Origin: Bacteroidota bacterium
GTDB taxonomy: Bacteria; Bacteroidota; Bacteroidia; Bacteroidales; UBA10428
Assembly (NCBI GenBank): GCA_023442525.1
Contig: JAEZZA010000023.1
Location: 1-26,667 of the forward strand
Direction of reading: 5' to 3'
DNA length: 26,667 nt
Both the position numbers and the translations under genes were made by a program. The notes under the pieces are model-generated. The model ran no database searches. It was not told the origin of the DNA and saw only the letters and a list, made by a program, of their open reading frames with translations. This document shows positions 8,071-17,500 of the stretch, piece by piece (position 1 is the first letter of the stretch; each line of letters opens with the position of its first letter).

Positions 8071-8969
8071 CAGTCTTTGATATCGTTAAACCGGTAGCCG
8101 AGCATTATTTCATGCGATCCAAAGTTATGTGCCCCGAGCGGATTTAACACAAGATCATAGGAATATCCTATATAAATTTTTCTGTCGTAGGTATATCCAA
8201 GCATAATTGATACGGCTTCCTGCGACCTGTAGGCCAGTCCGCCCCACATGGAATTCTTATACCATACCCGGCAGTTAATGTCGACCTGAAAAGGTGCCGG
8301 CCACACTTTTTTGATAACCAGGCTGGGTTCAACCGCCCATTCCCGGTTTATATAATATTTGTAACCCCCCGTCAGATAAAAATGTGGTTTTAGCCGGCTG
8401 CTGCTGTCCCTGTTGGTGGAAGAGTAAATATTAATCCTGTTGTTAAGAACATGCCTGAATACCAGTCCCGCATGATACGTCGATGACCAGAAGTAGAATC
8501 CCACGTTGGCATCCGGTATATAATAACTCTCTTTGGCATTCATCACCGGATCGAGTTCATCACTCATTTTAATCTTGCTGAAATCGATCTTGTACTGCAT
8601 GATACCCACATTCAACCCCGCTGAAACGTTCATTTCCTCGTTAATGTTGTACTGGTAGGCATACGATCCGTGAATCGTACCCGTGCTTACCGGGCCATAC
8701 ACGTCATAGTAAATGGTTCCGCCCCAGCCCATGGGGTATTTAACCATAGGTCCGTAAACACTAAGCGAATTGGTTATCGGGGCATCCGCCAGTCCCACCC
8801 ACTGAAACCTGTTCGACGAATTAACCTGGAAATACTTATTGGTTCCGGCGAGGGCAGGATTCAGAACAAACGGGTTGGTCATGAACATGGTTGATAACGG
8901 ATCCTGCTGGGCAAGGACTGAATATCCTGCTGCAAGCGTGATCACTATAAGACTGATAAATCGTTTCAT
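8070..8969 (-). CDS. PorP/SprF family outer-membrane protein
   Basis: A 299-residue protein with a signal peptide (MKRFISLIVITLAAGYSVLA) followed by QQDPLSTMFMTNPFVLNPALAGT, the classic PorP/SprF start, then Gly/aromatic-rich beta strands and the ending HEIMLGYRFNDIKD. Proteins of this family sit in the outer membrane. In Flavobacterium johnsoniae, SprF is needed to secrete its adjacent partner SprB, a giant adhesin with a type B T9SS tail. Here it lies 44 bp behind just such a giant adhesin gene and overlaps the DUF4296 gene by ATGA, so it is most likely the dedicated SprF of this adhesin. Confidence 0.92.
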   Translation of the reverse strand: MKRFISLIVITLAAGYSVLAQQDPLSTMFMTNPFVLNPALAGTNKYFQVNSSNRFQWVGLADAPITNSLSVYGPMVKYPMGWGGTIYYDVYGPVSTGTIHGSYAYQYNINEEMNVSAGLNVGIMQYKIDFSKIKMSDELDPVMNAKESYYIPDANVGFYFWSSTYHAGLVFRHVLNNRINIYSSTNRDSSSRLKPHFYLTGGYKYYINREWAVEPSLVIKKVWPAPFQVDINCRVWYKNSMWGGLAYRSQEAVSIMLGYTYDRKIYIGYSYDLVLNPLGAHNFGSHEIMLGYRFNDIKD

Positions 8970-9013
8970 CTTTTCTCTGGTTATTATCGGGCTGACTGGT
9001 TTCTTAATTCAGG

Positions 9014-12000
9014 TTATCTTAATATGGTCACTGTTCCGGTATAGGGCTCGGATTTACCGTCCTTCACGTCAATGATATAATAGTAGGCTCCAACCGGAAG
9101 CGGTCGTCCGTTACGTGTTCCATCCCATTCCACGCTGTAGCCTTTCGATTCAAACACCAACTCTCCCCATCTGTTGAATACTCTCACGCGGATCCGCTCC
9201 CCGTACTGATAGGCATTCTGGATAATCCATGTTTCATTGTGCTCATCGCCGTTCGGACTGAATCCCGTGAATATGATGATTTTCCGGGCGATTACTACCT
9301 TAACCATGTCGGTTTCGATACAACCCTTGTCGGTTGTACCATAAACGATATAGTGAGTGGTTGAGGCGGGACTTGCAGTAACTGCTTCGGCAGCGGGATT
9401 ACTTAATCCTTCAACAGGTTCCCATCTGTACGATGCAAATCCCGGTGTGGCTGCCATTACAGCTATTTCGCCTTCTAACATGTAAATTGAATCTCTTATG
9501 GCAGTTGAAGCCGATGGATCATAGATATCCATTCCAATCCGTTCATGAACATCGATCACTACCGTATCACGGTCGTAACATCCATTGTCGTAAACGGTAT
9601 AGATGAACCGGGTGGTGGTTTCAATATTGGCAACAGGATTGATCAGCGTGGGATCGTCAAGCAGGTTCGCGGGTTCCCAACGAACGCTGTCGGCTACCGG
9701 TGAACCAAAGAACTGGTATTCAGTTCCCGGACAAATGGTGTCGTTCTCACCGGCATAGGCAATTGCCATGTTCAGTCCCACAACATTATATGAGTATTCA
9801 GTGCTGCATCCGTTGTCGTCGGTAATTACCACTTTGTAGTTACCAGCTTCAACATTCTCCAGGTCTTCGGATGTGGAGCCATTCGACCAATCAAATGTAA
9901 ATCCTCCTGCCCCTCCGCTTACCGTAATATCCACACCACCATCGTTGGTGATGGCAGAACAGGTGGCATTGGTAACCGAGCCTGTGGCTACGATGGCATC
10001 CGGTTGAGAAATCACGATATTATCCAAAAATACACGGCCATCGCTGTCTTCGATTTTCACATCATAAGTACCTGCTACTTGTCCGGTAAACGAGAAGGCT
10101 CCGCCTGCCATCGTCAGAGTGTCGGTAAATGAGCCTGTCAGCGTGTAAGGACCATTACCGTCAATCAGAGCGAGGTAGAAACTACCATCTGCCAGTCCGT
10201 AACACGAAACATCGTGAACATTCACATCCACATCAAGCAACTCTACATTCATGTTCACGTCGGCCACTGCAATACAGCCGGCTGTATCAACCACGTATAC
10301 CTTGTAAATTCCGGCATCCAGATCATTGAAAGTACCGTCACTTTGCAGCGTGGCACCATTGTCAATTGAGTAGCGGTAAGGTGCAACACCCCCTGTAGCT
10401 GTTATGATAATGCTGCCTTTTACGTCGCCAATTACCGGTACGGTTTGTATATTGAGGACAATGGGATCATTTTGTGAAATCACAATCACCGTATCCAGCA
10501 TACATCCGTTAATGTCAGTTGCCCTCAGGGTATATGTCCCTGCAGTCAGTCCGGTAAATACTCCCGAATCGGCCACCGACGAAGGAATATCGCCGGGCAG
10601 AAGGGTATAGTTGAATCCTCCGCTACCGCCAATTGCTTTGGCACGGATCTCTCCTTCGGAAGCACCATTACAAACTATACTGTCGGTGCTGAGTACATTT
10701 TCCCACAGAATGGCCGGAGGAGATGTAACTTCAACAGAAGCCTGGGTTGAACAGCCATTGAAGTCGGTTACAGTTACGGTATAGAAACCGGGTCCGAGAT
10801 CTGCTTCAGGTTCGCCTGCTTCAACTGTCGGGCCGCTCCATTCATACGTGTAAGGAGGAACGCCGCCTACAACCGTAACAACTGCTTTGGCATCTTCGGT
10901 ATTGAAACATGATGTCATCAGTTTCATTGGTGCTATATAGGAAGTGGAGCTCATTTCGAGTGCTACCGGCTCCATAATGTCAATTGATATTGCACCGGAA
11001 TTATAGGATATCACTCTGGTATTACCTTCCGAATCCAGATCGGTGAATGTGAGCGTAGCTGAGGTTAATATACCGTCGGTATTACCCCAATATCTGGTGT
11101 TGTCATATACTCGTATCTGCCATGCCCCGTTTGCCGGATCTTTTCCGTTAAGCACACTCCAGTCGCCTTCGGAACCGAAAATTCCCGTAACGTTAAAGAG
11201 GGGAGTGCAGTAATCCATTTCCGGCAGTGATTCCGGCATATTGGTAAACGTTGCATCCACGTTAACGGGATTGCTGTAGTTACCAGCGCATACATCAAAT
11301 AAAGGTGATTTCAGCATCACTTCCGTGCCGTCGGGAGCCACCAGGGCAAACCCAAGGTCGTGAATCAGATAGTGATCTTCAATTTTGAATCCAACCTCAA
11401 TCTTTGTGGTTTCGGTATTGATGAGGAATGGCGCCGGAGTACCGATGGTGGCAATCAGATTGCTTACATCCAGCCGCACCGGTTCAGTGTAAACCGATCC
11501 GCAATCTCCGGATACAAGTACCCTGTACAACCCGGAATCGGCGATTTCAACATTCATAATTTCCAGCGACGGGCTGAAGGTTCCGGAATATTTCCCGTCA
11601 TCCCAAATATCTATCCATGTATTGGCAATATATTTTTGCCACTGATAGAAAAGGGCGCCAGAGCCATTTGCGGTTACGGTTAAGCTTACATTGTCTCCGG
11701 CACAGGCTATCTTATCGTCTTCGATTGTTCCCGATGTGGCTGGATTAACTGTTAGTTCAGCTATATCGCTGATCAGAGTGCCGCAGAAGCCGGCAATTAC
11801 CACATCATATTCTCCGGCATCGGAAAGGCTTATCGCATTCAGATTGAGATCGGCCGATGTTGCTCCCGGAATGTCAGTACCATCTTTTCTCCATTGATAA
11901 CTTATCCCGGTTCCGGTGGCATTTACACTGAAGGTGATGTTTTCTCCCTCGCAATATTCAAGGTCGTAGGGATGATCAATAATCACCGGATTTTCAGCCA

Positions 12001-15000
12001 CAGTGAGAATAGCAACGCTCGATGTTGTACTGCCGCAACCATTGGTTATCACAACATCATAACTTCCGGCATCTGCCGAATTGATGTTGTTCAACGATAA
12101 TGTCGATCCGGTCTGGGCGGGTACCATGGGAATACCATTCTTTCTCCACAAATAGTTTAATCCCTGGCCTGTTGCTGATACCGATAATTCATGGTCGGTA
12201 CCGGCACACTTCGTAATGGATTCAGGATGAAGAGTTATGGCCGGGGAAATATTTACTGTAAGCTCAGCAACTGAGGATATTACGTTTCCACATTCATTGG
12301 TAACAACTACGGTGTAGTTACCGGCATCAGCTGCTGATATATTGTTAACAGACAAGCTATTTGAAGTAGCACCCGGAATATTCGTTCCATTTTTGCGCCA
12401 TTGATACGTCAGGTTCATTCCGTCAGCATCAACAGTGAAAGTTACATTGTCGCTTTCACAACGAACAACACTCTCAGGTTGCGTGGTGATCACCGGAACA
12501 TGGTTCACAGCCAGGGTAGCAATCGATGAAGTGATATTTCCGCATGAATTTGAAATATATACAGTGTAATTTCCAGCCATTGCTGCAGTGACATTGTTAA
12601 GGGTAAGCGTGGGAGAATTTGTGCCCACTGCAGCGCCATCGTGTCTCCATTCATAGACAAGATCACCGCCTGTTGCCGCAACGCTGAAAGTGGCAGTTCC
12701 GCCTTCGCAGGTTGTTGTATTGTCGGGTTGATCAGTGATAACCGGTACCATGTTTACTCTCAGTTCTGCAGTGGTCGATGTTATGTTTCCGCATTCGTTG
12801 GAAATATAAACCGTATAGTTTCCGGCCATTGCGGGAGTCACTCCGATAAGGGTGAGTGTGGGAGAATCAGTGCCGACGGCAACGCCGTTTCTTCTCCATT
12901 CATAAGTCAGATTTCCACCGGTTGCAGTAACCGAGAACGAGGCATTATCTCCCTCGCAGGCTGTAATACCGGCAGGCTGAGTGGTAATTGCCGGCGCCGT
13001 GTTTACTGTAAGCACAGCTATGGCTGAAGTTACATTACCACAAGCGTTGGAAATATAAACTGTGTAATTTCCGGCCATTGCGGGTGTAACATTGGTAAGG
13101 GTCAGTGTAGGTGAATTGCTTCCCACAGCAACACCATTTCTTCTCCATTCATAGGTCAGATCACCTCCCGATGCAGTGACACCGAAGGTGGCGGTACTGC
13201 CCGAACATACAGTGACATTGTCAGGCTGATCACTGATGGCGGGAACGGTATTAACGGTAAGTACTGCAGTGACAGAAGTAACATTTCCGCACGAATTCCA
13301 AATGTAAACGGTGTAATTTCCTGCCATGGCCGGAGTTACTCCGTTAAGGGTGAGGGTGGGTGAGTTGGTGCCAACGGCAACGCCATTTCTTCTCCATTCA
13401 TAGGAAAGATCGCCGCCCGAAGCGGTAACAATGAAGGTGGTATTATCGCCCGAACATACTGTAACGTTATCAGGCTGATCGGTGATAACCGGAATCGTAT
13501 TAACAGTAAGAACCGCAGTGGCTGATGTAATATTACCACAGGAATTGGAAATGTAAACGGTATAATTTCCGGCATTCGCGGGTGTAATATTGTTGAGAGT
13601 TAAGGTGGGCGAATTGGTACCAACGTTAACTCCGTCTCTTTTCCACTGATAAGTAAGATCTCCTCCGGTTGCAGCAACGGTAAACGTTGCATTTTGTCCC
13701 GAACATGCGGTGACATTATCGGGCTGATCGGTGATTGCCGGAGCAGTATTCACTTTGAGTACGGCTGTCGATGAGGTAACATTACCGCAGGAATTGGAAA
13801 TAAATACGGTATAATTTCCTGCCATTGCCGGAGTTACTCCGGTAAGAGTGAGCGTGGGCGAGTTGGTTCCCACAGGAACACCATCTCTTCTCCATTGATA
13901 GGTAAGATCGCCTCCCGTTGCAGTAACAGTGAATGTAACATTATCGCCCGAGCAAACAGTTACATTATCCGGCTGATCGGTGACCACAGGAATAGTATTG
14001 ACAGTGAGAACTGCTGTGGCTGAAGTTATATTTCCACATGAATTGGAAATGTAAACGGTATAATTTCCGGCCATTGCGGGCGTAACGTTGGTGAGGGAGA
14101 GAGTTGGAGAATTAGTACCCACGGCAACGCCATTTCTTCTCCATTCATAGGTCAGATCGCCTCCACTGGCGGTAACTGTAAATGTTGCATTTTGTCCCGA
14201 ACATATTTTTACGTCATCGGGTTGATCGCTGATTGCAGGAGCAGTGTTCACTTTGAGCACGGCAATCTCTGATGTAACATTACCGCAGGAATTGGAAATA
14301 TAAACGGTGTAATTCCCTGCCATGGCGGGCGTAACACCGTTGAGTGTGAGTGTCGGCGAGTTGGTGCCAACATTTACTCCATTTCTTTTCCATTGGTAAG
14401 TCAGATCGCCTCCTGTTGCAGTGACATTGAAGGTTGCCGTACCACCTGAGCATACTGTCGTATTATCGGGTTGATCGGTAATTAACGGAACCGTGTTTAC
14501 AGTGAGTGTTGCCGTGGCAGATGTAACGTTGCCACACGAATTGGAAATGTAAACCGTGTAGATTCCGGCCTGTGCGGGTGTAGCACCGTTGATAGTATAT
14601 GTCGGTGAGCTGGTGCCCACATTCACTCCGTTTCTTTTCCATTGATAAGTCAGGTCGCCGCCCGTAGCCGTCACACTTAAAGTTACGTTGTTCCCCGAAC
14701 ATATTGTAACATTATCAGGCTGATCAGTGATTACAGGAGCAGTGTTAACGGTGAGTACTGCAATTGCCGATGTAACATTACCGCACGGATTGGTAATGTA
14801 AACCGTATAGTTTCCTGCCATAGCAGGTGTTACGTTGTTCAGGGTGAGGGTGGGCGAATTGGTTCCTACAGCCGATCCGTTTCTCCTCCATTCGTAGCTG
14901 AGAGCACCGCCTGTAGCTGTAACTGAGAAGGATGCCGTAGCGCCCTCACATACGGTTAATGAAGCGGGTTGGGCGGAAATCGCCGGCACCGTGTTCACCG

Positions 15001-16873
15001 TCAGGGTTGCGGCACCTGAAGTTACCGTACCGCAGGAATTACTTACCTTCACGGTGTAAGTTCCGGCATCAGCGGTAGTTATGTTGTTGATGGTAAGAGT
15101 CGGCGAATTGCCTCCGACATTAGCTCCGTTTTTCAGCCATTGATAGCTGAGTGATGATCCGGTTGCAGTTACAGTGAAGGTAACATTGCTGCCGGCGCAT
15201 AACGTCTGGCTTACGGGTTGTCCGGTAATGGAAACCGGAACCAGAACCGCGGCGGTATACGGTGCCGATGTTGCAGGATTTCCAGATGTACAACGAATAT
15301 CGGAAGTAAGAGTTACCGTAACCTTGTCACCGTTTTGAAGTGAATTATTGGTATATGTGGGTTGATTGTTGCCGACCGGGTTTCCGTTCAGCTTCCATTG
15401 ATATACGGGATTTGTACCTCCGTTCACAGGATTGGCCGTGAAGGTCACGCTGGTTCCCGGGCAGAAACTACCTGCCACCGAAGGTGTAATGGTCACGCTC
15501 ACGGGGTCTTTCGGTGTGGAACCGACAACAACATCAGGACCGGTCTTTTTACAACCACGTTTATCCATCACCCAGGGCTGGTAGTTGCCTGCTGCAACTC
15601 CCGTGAATTGATTTGAAACCTGATATCCACTGTTACCTCCTGTTGTGATGGAGTATTTATAGGGGGTAACACCGCCATGAGAATTTAGGGTGATCGAACC
15701 GTTCGATTCCCCTTCACAGGCAGTGATAGTTGTGGCGCCGTCGTAGAAAAACTGCTGGGGAATGCTGTCGTTTTGCGCTCCCAAAGCGCCATAGATAAAC
15801 TGAATGTTAGCAGGAATTGCTACACAACCATTGGCATCGGTAACTGATACCTGGTACCGTCTTTGCGACAGGCCGGTAGCAATTTGAGTAGTTTGTCCGA
15901 TTGAGATAAGGTCGGATCCCGATACATAATACCATTCGTATGAATAAGGCGGAGTTCCGCCCGATACATTAGCCTTTAAACGGGCGTCGCTTCCGTCGAA
16001 GCATGTAAGTCCCTTATCGATGCTGATATTCACGGCGAGCACAGGCGGCTGGGTAATGGTATAGGTTCCCAGGGAAACCACACAACTGGTCGCTCCCGAT
16101 TTACGCATTTGAATAGTGTAACTTCCGGGCGCCAGGTTGAATGTACTTGCAGCTGTCCAGGCTGCGGTACCAACTTTATATTGATAAGTTCCGCCTGCTG
16201 AACCGCCTGTCGGATTTGATATGGTGATTGTTCCCGGCTGACCGTTACACAAAGGATTGTTGACTGTTACAGTGGCGCTGAGCTGTGGATTTTGATTCAA
16301 AAAGTATGAAGCATTCAACACCAGTACACAGCCTGGATTTGTATGGTCGCGGACAGCAATATAGTAATTCTTTGATGTAAGTCCGGTAAAACTGGTTTTC
16401 CCGTTTACCCAGTTGGTACCATCCACGGTATAGTCGAAACTACCCGAGCCTCCTGTTGCAGGAGTAAAAGTTATTTCACCGGTTGCTGAGCCATAACAAT
16501 TAATTTTAGTGTCCGTAAATGATGATACAAGCGGTGCAGGTTGTTTAATCGTAATAATGGAAGCAAAGCTTTCATCAGTTGCAATATCTCTTACATAAGT
16601 GACCCATTTACCTGGTTTGACTGATGTAAATACATGTGATATTTCAGATGTAGGACCATATCCTACACTATCTTTAGAATTTTCAAGGTTTGTCCGTACA
16701 TAAATATAAGTCGAACCCCCTTCTGTGAGGGTAATTGAAATCGTACCGTCGTTTGCATTGAAGCAGGTGACATCGGTCCAGTCAAAATCACCTTCCTGTG
16801 CATAAAGATTAGAAAAGGATGCCAAAATCAGTATTAAGGCAATCCGGCAATATTTTTTAAATTGCATGGCCAT
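9014..16873 (-). CDS. Giant T9SS-secreted adhesin with tandem Ig-like and SprB-like repeats
   Basis: About 2,619 residues from the ATG at 16873. The order is: signal peptide (MAMQFKKYCRIALILILASFSNLYAQ); SprB-like beta-sandwich repeats to about residue 540; fifteen Ig-like domains of about 83 residues at roughly 550-1800 (pattern QPxxVxxCSG ... YQWRRNG ... AGNYTVYISNSCG); a P-domain-like module at about 1805-1965 (HDLGFALVAPDGTEV ... GAWQIRVYD); more SprB-like repeats to about 2410; and a C-terminal gliding-motility type B sorting domain (FTGFSPNGDEHNETWII ... VFNRWGELVFES ... EWDGTRNGRPLPVGAYYYI) in the last 90 residues. It should be displayed or released by T9SS with the PorP/SprF at 8070. 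An upstream GTG at 16906 in the same frame would overlap the preceding gene; the ATG gives a cleaner signal peptide. The ligand is unknown. Confidence 0.9.
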   Translation of the reverse strand: MAMQFKKYCRIALILILASFSNLYAQEGDFDWTDVTCFNANDGTISITLTEGGSTYIYVRTNLENSKDSVGYGPTSEISHVFTSVKPGKWVTYVRDIATDESFASIITIKQPAPLVSSFTDTKINCYGSATGEITFTPATGGSGSFDYTVDGTNWVNGKTSFTGLTSKNYYIAVRDHTNPGCVLVLNASYFLNQNPQLSATVTVNNPLCNGQPGTITISNPTGGSAGGTYQYKVGTAAWTAASTFNLAPGSYTIQMRKSGATSCVVSLGTYTITQPPVLAVNISIDKGLTCFDGSDARLKANVSGGTPPYSYEWYYVSGSDLISIGQTTQIATGLSQRRYQVSVTDANGCVAIPANIQFIYGALGAQNDSIPQQFFYDGATTITACEGESNGSITLNSHGGVTPYKYSITTGGNSGYQVSNQFTGVAAGNYQPWVMDKRGCKKTGPDVVVGSTPKDPVSVTITPSVAGSFCPGTSVTFTANPVNGGTNPVYQWKLNGNPVGNNQPTYTNNSLQNGDKVTVTLTSDIRCTSGNPATSAPYTAAVLVPVSITGQPVSQTLCAGSNVTFTVTATGSSLSYQWLKNGANVGGNSPTLTINNITTADAGTYTVKVSNSCGTVTSGAATLTVNTVPAISAQPASLTVCEGATASFSVTATGGALSYEWRRNGSAVGTNSPTLTLNNVTPAMAGNYTVYITNPCGNVTSAIAVLTVNTAPVITDQPDNVTICSGNNVTLSVTATGGDLTYQWKRNGVNVGTSSPTYTINGATPAQAGIYTVYISNSCGNVTSATATLTVNTVPLITDQPDNTTVCSGGTATFNVTATGGDLTYQWKRNGVNVGTNSPTLTLNGVTPAMAGNYTVYISNSCGNVTSEIAVLKVNTAPAISDQPDDVKICSGQNATFTVTASGGDLTYEWRRNGVAVGTNSPTLSLTNVTPAMAGNYTVYISNSCGNITSATAVLTVNTIPVVTDQPDNVTVCSGDNVTFTVTATGGDLTYQWRRDGVPVGTNSPTLTLTGVTPAMAGNYTVFISNSCGNVTSSTAVLKVNTAPAITDQPDNVTACSGQNATFTVAATGGDLTYQWKRDGVNVGTNSPTLTLNNITPANAGNYTVYISNSCGNITSATAVLTVNTIPVITDQPDNVTVCSGDNTTFIVTASGGDLSYEWRRNGVAVGTNSPTLTLNGVTPAMAGNYTVYIWNSCGNVTSVTAVLTVNTVPAISDQPDNVTVCSGSTATFGVTASGGDLTYEWRRNGVAVGSNSPTLTLTNVTPAMAGNYTVYISNACGNVTSAIAVLTVNTAPAITTQPAGITACEGDNASFSVTATGGNLTYEWRRNGVAVGTDSPTLTLIGVTPAMAGNYTVYISNECGNITSTTAELRVNMVPVITDQPDNTTTCEGGTATFSVAATGGDLVYEWRHDGAAVGTNSPTLTLNNVTAAMAGNYTVYISNSCGNITSSIATLAVNHVPVITTQPESVVRCESDNVTFTVDADGMNLTYQWRKNGTNIPGATSNSLSVNNISAADAGNYTVVVTNECGNVISSVAELTVNISPAITLHPESITKCAGTDHELSVSATGQGLNYLWRKNGIPMVPAQTGSTLSLNNINSADAGSYDVVITNGCGSTTSSVAILTVAENPVIIDHPYDLEYCEGENITFSVNATGTGISYQWRKDGTDIPGATSADLNLNAISLSDAGEYDVVIAGFCGTLISDIAELTVNPATSGTIEDDKIACAGDNVSLTVTANGSGALFYQWQKYIANTWIDIWDDGKYSGTFSPSLEIMNVEIADSGLYRVLVSGDCGSVYTEPVRLDVSNLIATIGTPAPFLINTETTKIEVGFKIEDHYLIHDLGFALVAPDGTEVMLKSPLFDVCAGNYSNPVNVDATFTNMPESLPEMDYCTPLFNVTGIFGSEGDWSVLNGKDPANGAWQIRVYDNTRYWGNTDGILTSATLTFTDLDSEGNTRVISYNSGAISIDIMEPVALEMSSTSYIAPMKLMTSCFNTEDAKAVVTVVGGVPPYTYEWSGPTVEAGEPEADLGPGFYTVTVTDFNGCSTQASVEVTSPPAILWENVLSTDSIVCNGASEGEIRAKAIGGSGGFNYTLLPGDIPSSVADSGVFTGLTAGTYTLRATDINGCMLDTVIVISQNDPIVLNIQTVPVIGDVKGSIIITATGGVAPYRYSIDNGATLQSDGTFNDLDAGIYKVYVVDTAGCIAVADVNMNVELLDVDVNVHDVSCYGLADGSFYLALIDGNGPYTLTGSFTDTLTMAGGAFSFTGQVAGTYDVKIEDSDGRVFLDNIVISQPDAIVATGSVTNATCSAITNDGGVDITVSGGAGGFTFDWSNGSTSEDLENVEAGNYKVVITDDNGCSTEYSYNVVGLNMAIAYAGENDTICPGTEYQFFGSPVADSVRWEPANLLDDPTLINPVANIETTTRFIYTVYDNGCYDRDTVVIDVHERIGMDIYDPSASTAIRDSIYMLEGEIAVMAATPGFASYRWEPVEGLSNPAAEAVTASPASTTHYIVYGTTDKGCIETDMVKVVIARKIIIFTGFSPNGDEHNETWIIQNAYQYGERIRVRVFNRWGELVFESKGYSVEWDGTRNGRPLPVGAYYYIIDVKDGKSEPYTGTVTILR
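11460..15230 (-). repeat. Fifteen tandem Ig-domain repeats inside the adhesin gene
   Basis: The core, about 12490-14985, is ten consecutive units of 249 bp (83 codons) that are nearly identical at the protein level. The flanking units (one before, four after) are more diverged and slightly longer. Part of the core shows a two-unit higher-order pattern. The region is at risk of assembly collapse or expansion. Confidence 0.9.
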
Positions 16874-16895
16874 GGGTAATTGGGATTGTTGTTGT

Positions 16896-17231
16896 TCAGT
16901 TTTCACTTTTGATACTTACGGTCCTTCCGTAAAGTGCACCTTCACCGTCAGTAATCTTTATGAAATAGGTTCCGGGTTTAATGTTTTTAAATGTATAGGT
17001 GTTTTTTCGTTCAGGCTTTGATTCCTGTAATATTTCGCCTTTCAACGGATCCTCTGTCATCAGGTAAAATGTGTAATTTGGATTCCCGACATTAAGGGTC
17101 ACCGTTATATTGGCAGTCACTTTATCGTTGCTTCCTGAATAACTGATCCTGATATCCAGCTTTTTTTCCTGTGCAAAAAGCGACATGGAAAACAAGAGGA
17201 TCAAACTCAAAAGTGCGCTAATCTTTTTCAT
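16896..17231 (-). CDS. Small secreted beta-sandwich protein upstream of the adhesin
   Basis: A 111-residue protein from the ATG at 17231 with signal peptide MKKISALLSLILLFSMSLFAQ. The mature part of about 90 residues reads like one SprB-type domain (NPNYTFYLMTEDP ... TYTFKNIKPGTYFIKITDGEG), close in style to the repeats of the adhesin that follows. An in-frame GTG at 17249 is possible but adds only a polar stub. The adhesin ATG lies 22 nt after its stop, so the two are very likely co-transcribed. No T9SS tail is present. It may be a periplasmic or surface companion of the adhesin, or a small free repeat domain; the function is unknown. Confidence 0.75.
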   Translation of the reverse strand: MKKISALLSLILLFSMSLFAQEKKLDIRISYSGSNDKVTANITVTLNVGNPNYTFYLMTEDPLKGEILQESKPERKNTYTFKNIKPGTYFIKITDGEGALYGRTVSIKSEN

Positions 17232-17500
17232 AGGGTTACTTTTTTTCACGATAGTTTAAATATGAGCAAACGTGCAATTGAAGGTTTTTACGAGAATAAA
17301 TTGTAATTGTTTCGTTGCCGAATTGTAGCGGGAAATGCCCGTCATAAAAGGGATTTAGCTATTCCGGTAATAAATGTACCGGTAAAAAGAACCCGTTAGG
17401 AGTCAATATTTTAACAGGTGATTGTTAATAAACTGTCGGACGCCTTGTAGGGCATGTGGGTGGAGAGGTGTCCGACGACAGTCTGCCGACTGCTACCTAC
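17232..17500. other. 269-bp spacer between the permease and adhesin operons
   Basis: No gene is seen. It holds a near -7 box on the minus strand (CACGTTTG, 17274-17267), a short CGGG/CCCG hairpin near 17330, two ACCGGTAA-like repeats around 17364-17396, and palindromic element copy 2. Confidence 0.6.
17432..17478 (+). repeat. Palindromic element, copy 2
   Basis: It reads ACTGTCGGACGCCT ... AGGTGTCCGACGA on the plus strand with intact arms. The loop carries GTGGGTGGAG, shared only with copy 3. It ends 22 nt from the stop codon of the minus-strand permease gene, so it would lie in that transcript's 3' end in antisense orientation. Confidence 0.88.

Noticed and set aside
11065..11298. Open frames antisense or out of frame within the adhesin, CotH and kinase genes
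   Set aside because: They are shadows of clear genes, with no independent start context or family match.
11460..15230. Regular 249-bp period considered as a non-coding satellite
   Set aside because: The period is a whole number of codons (83) and the frame encodes Ig domains with conserved Cys and Trp; it is coding.
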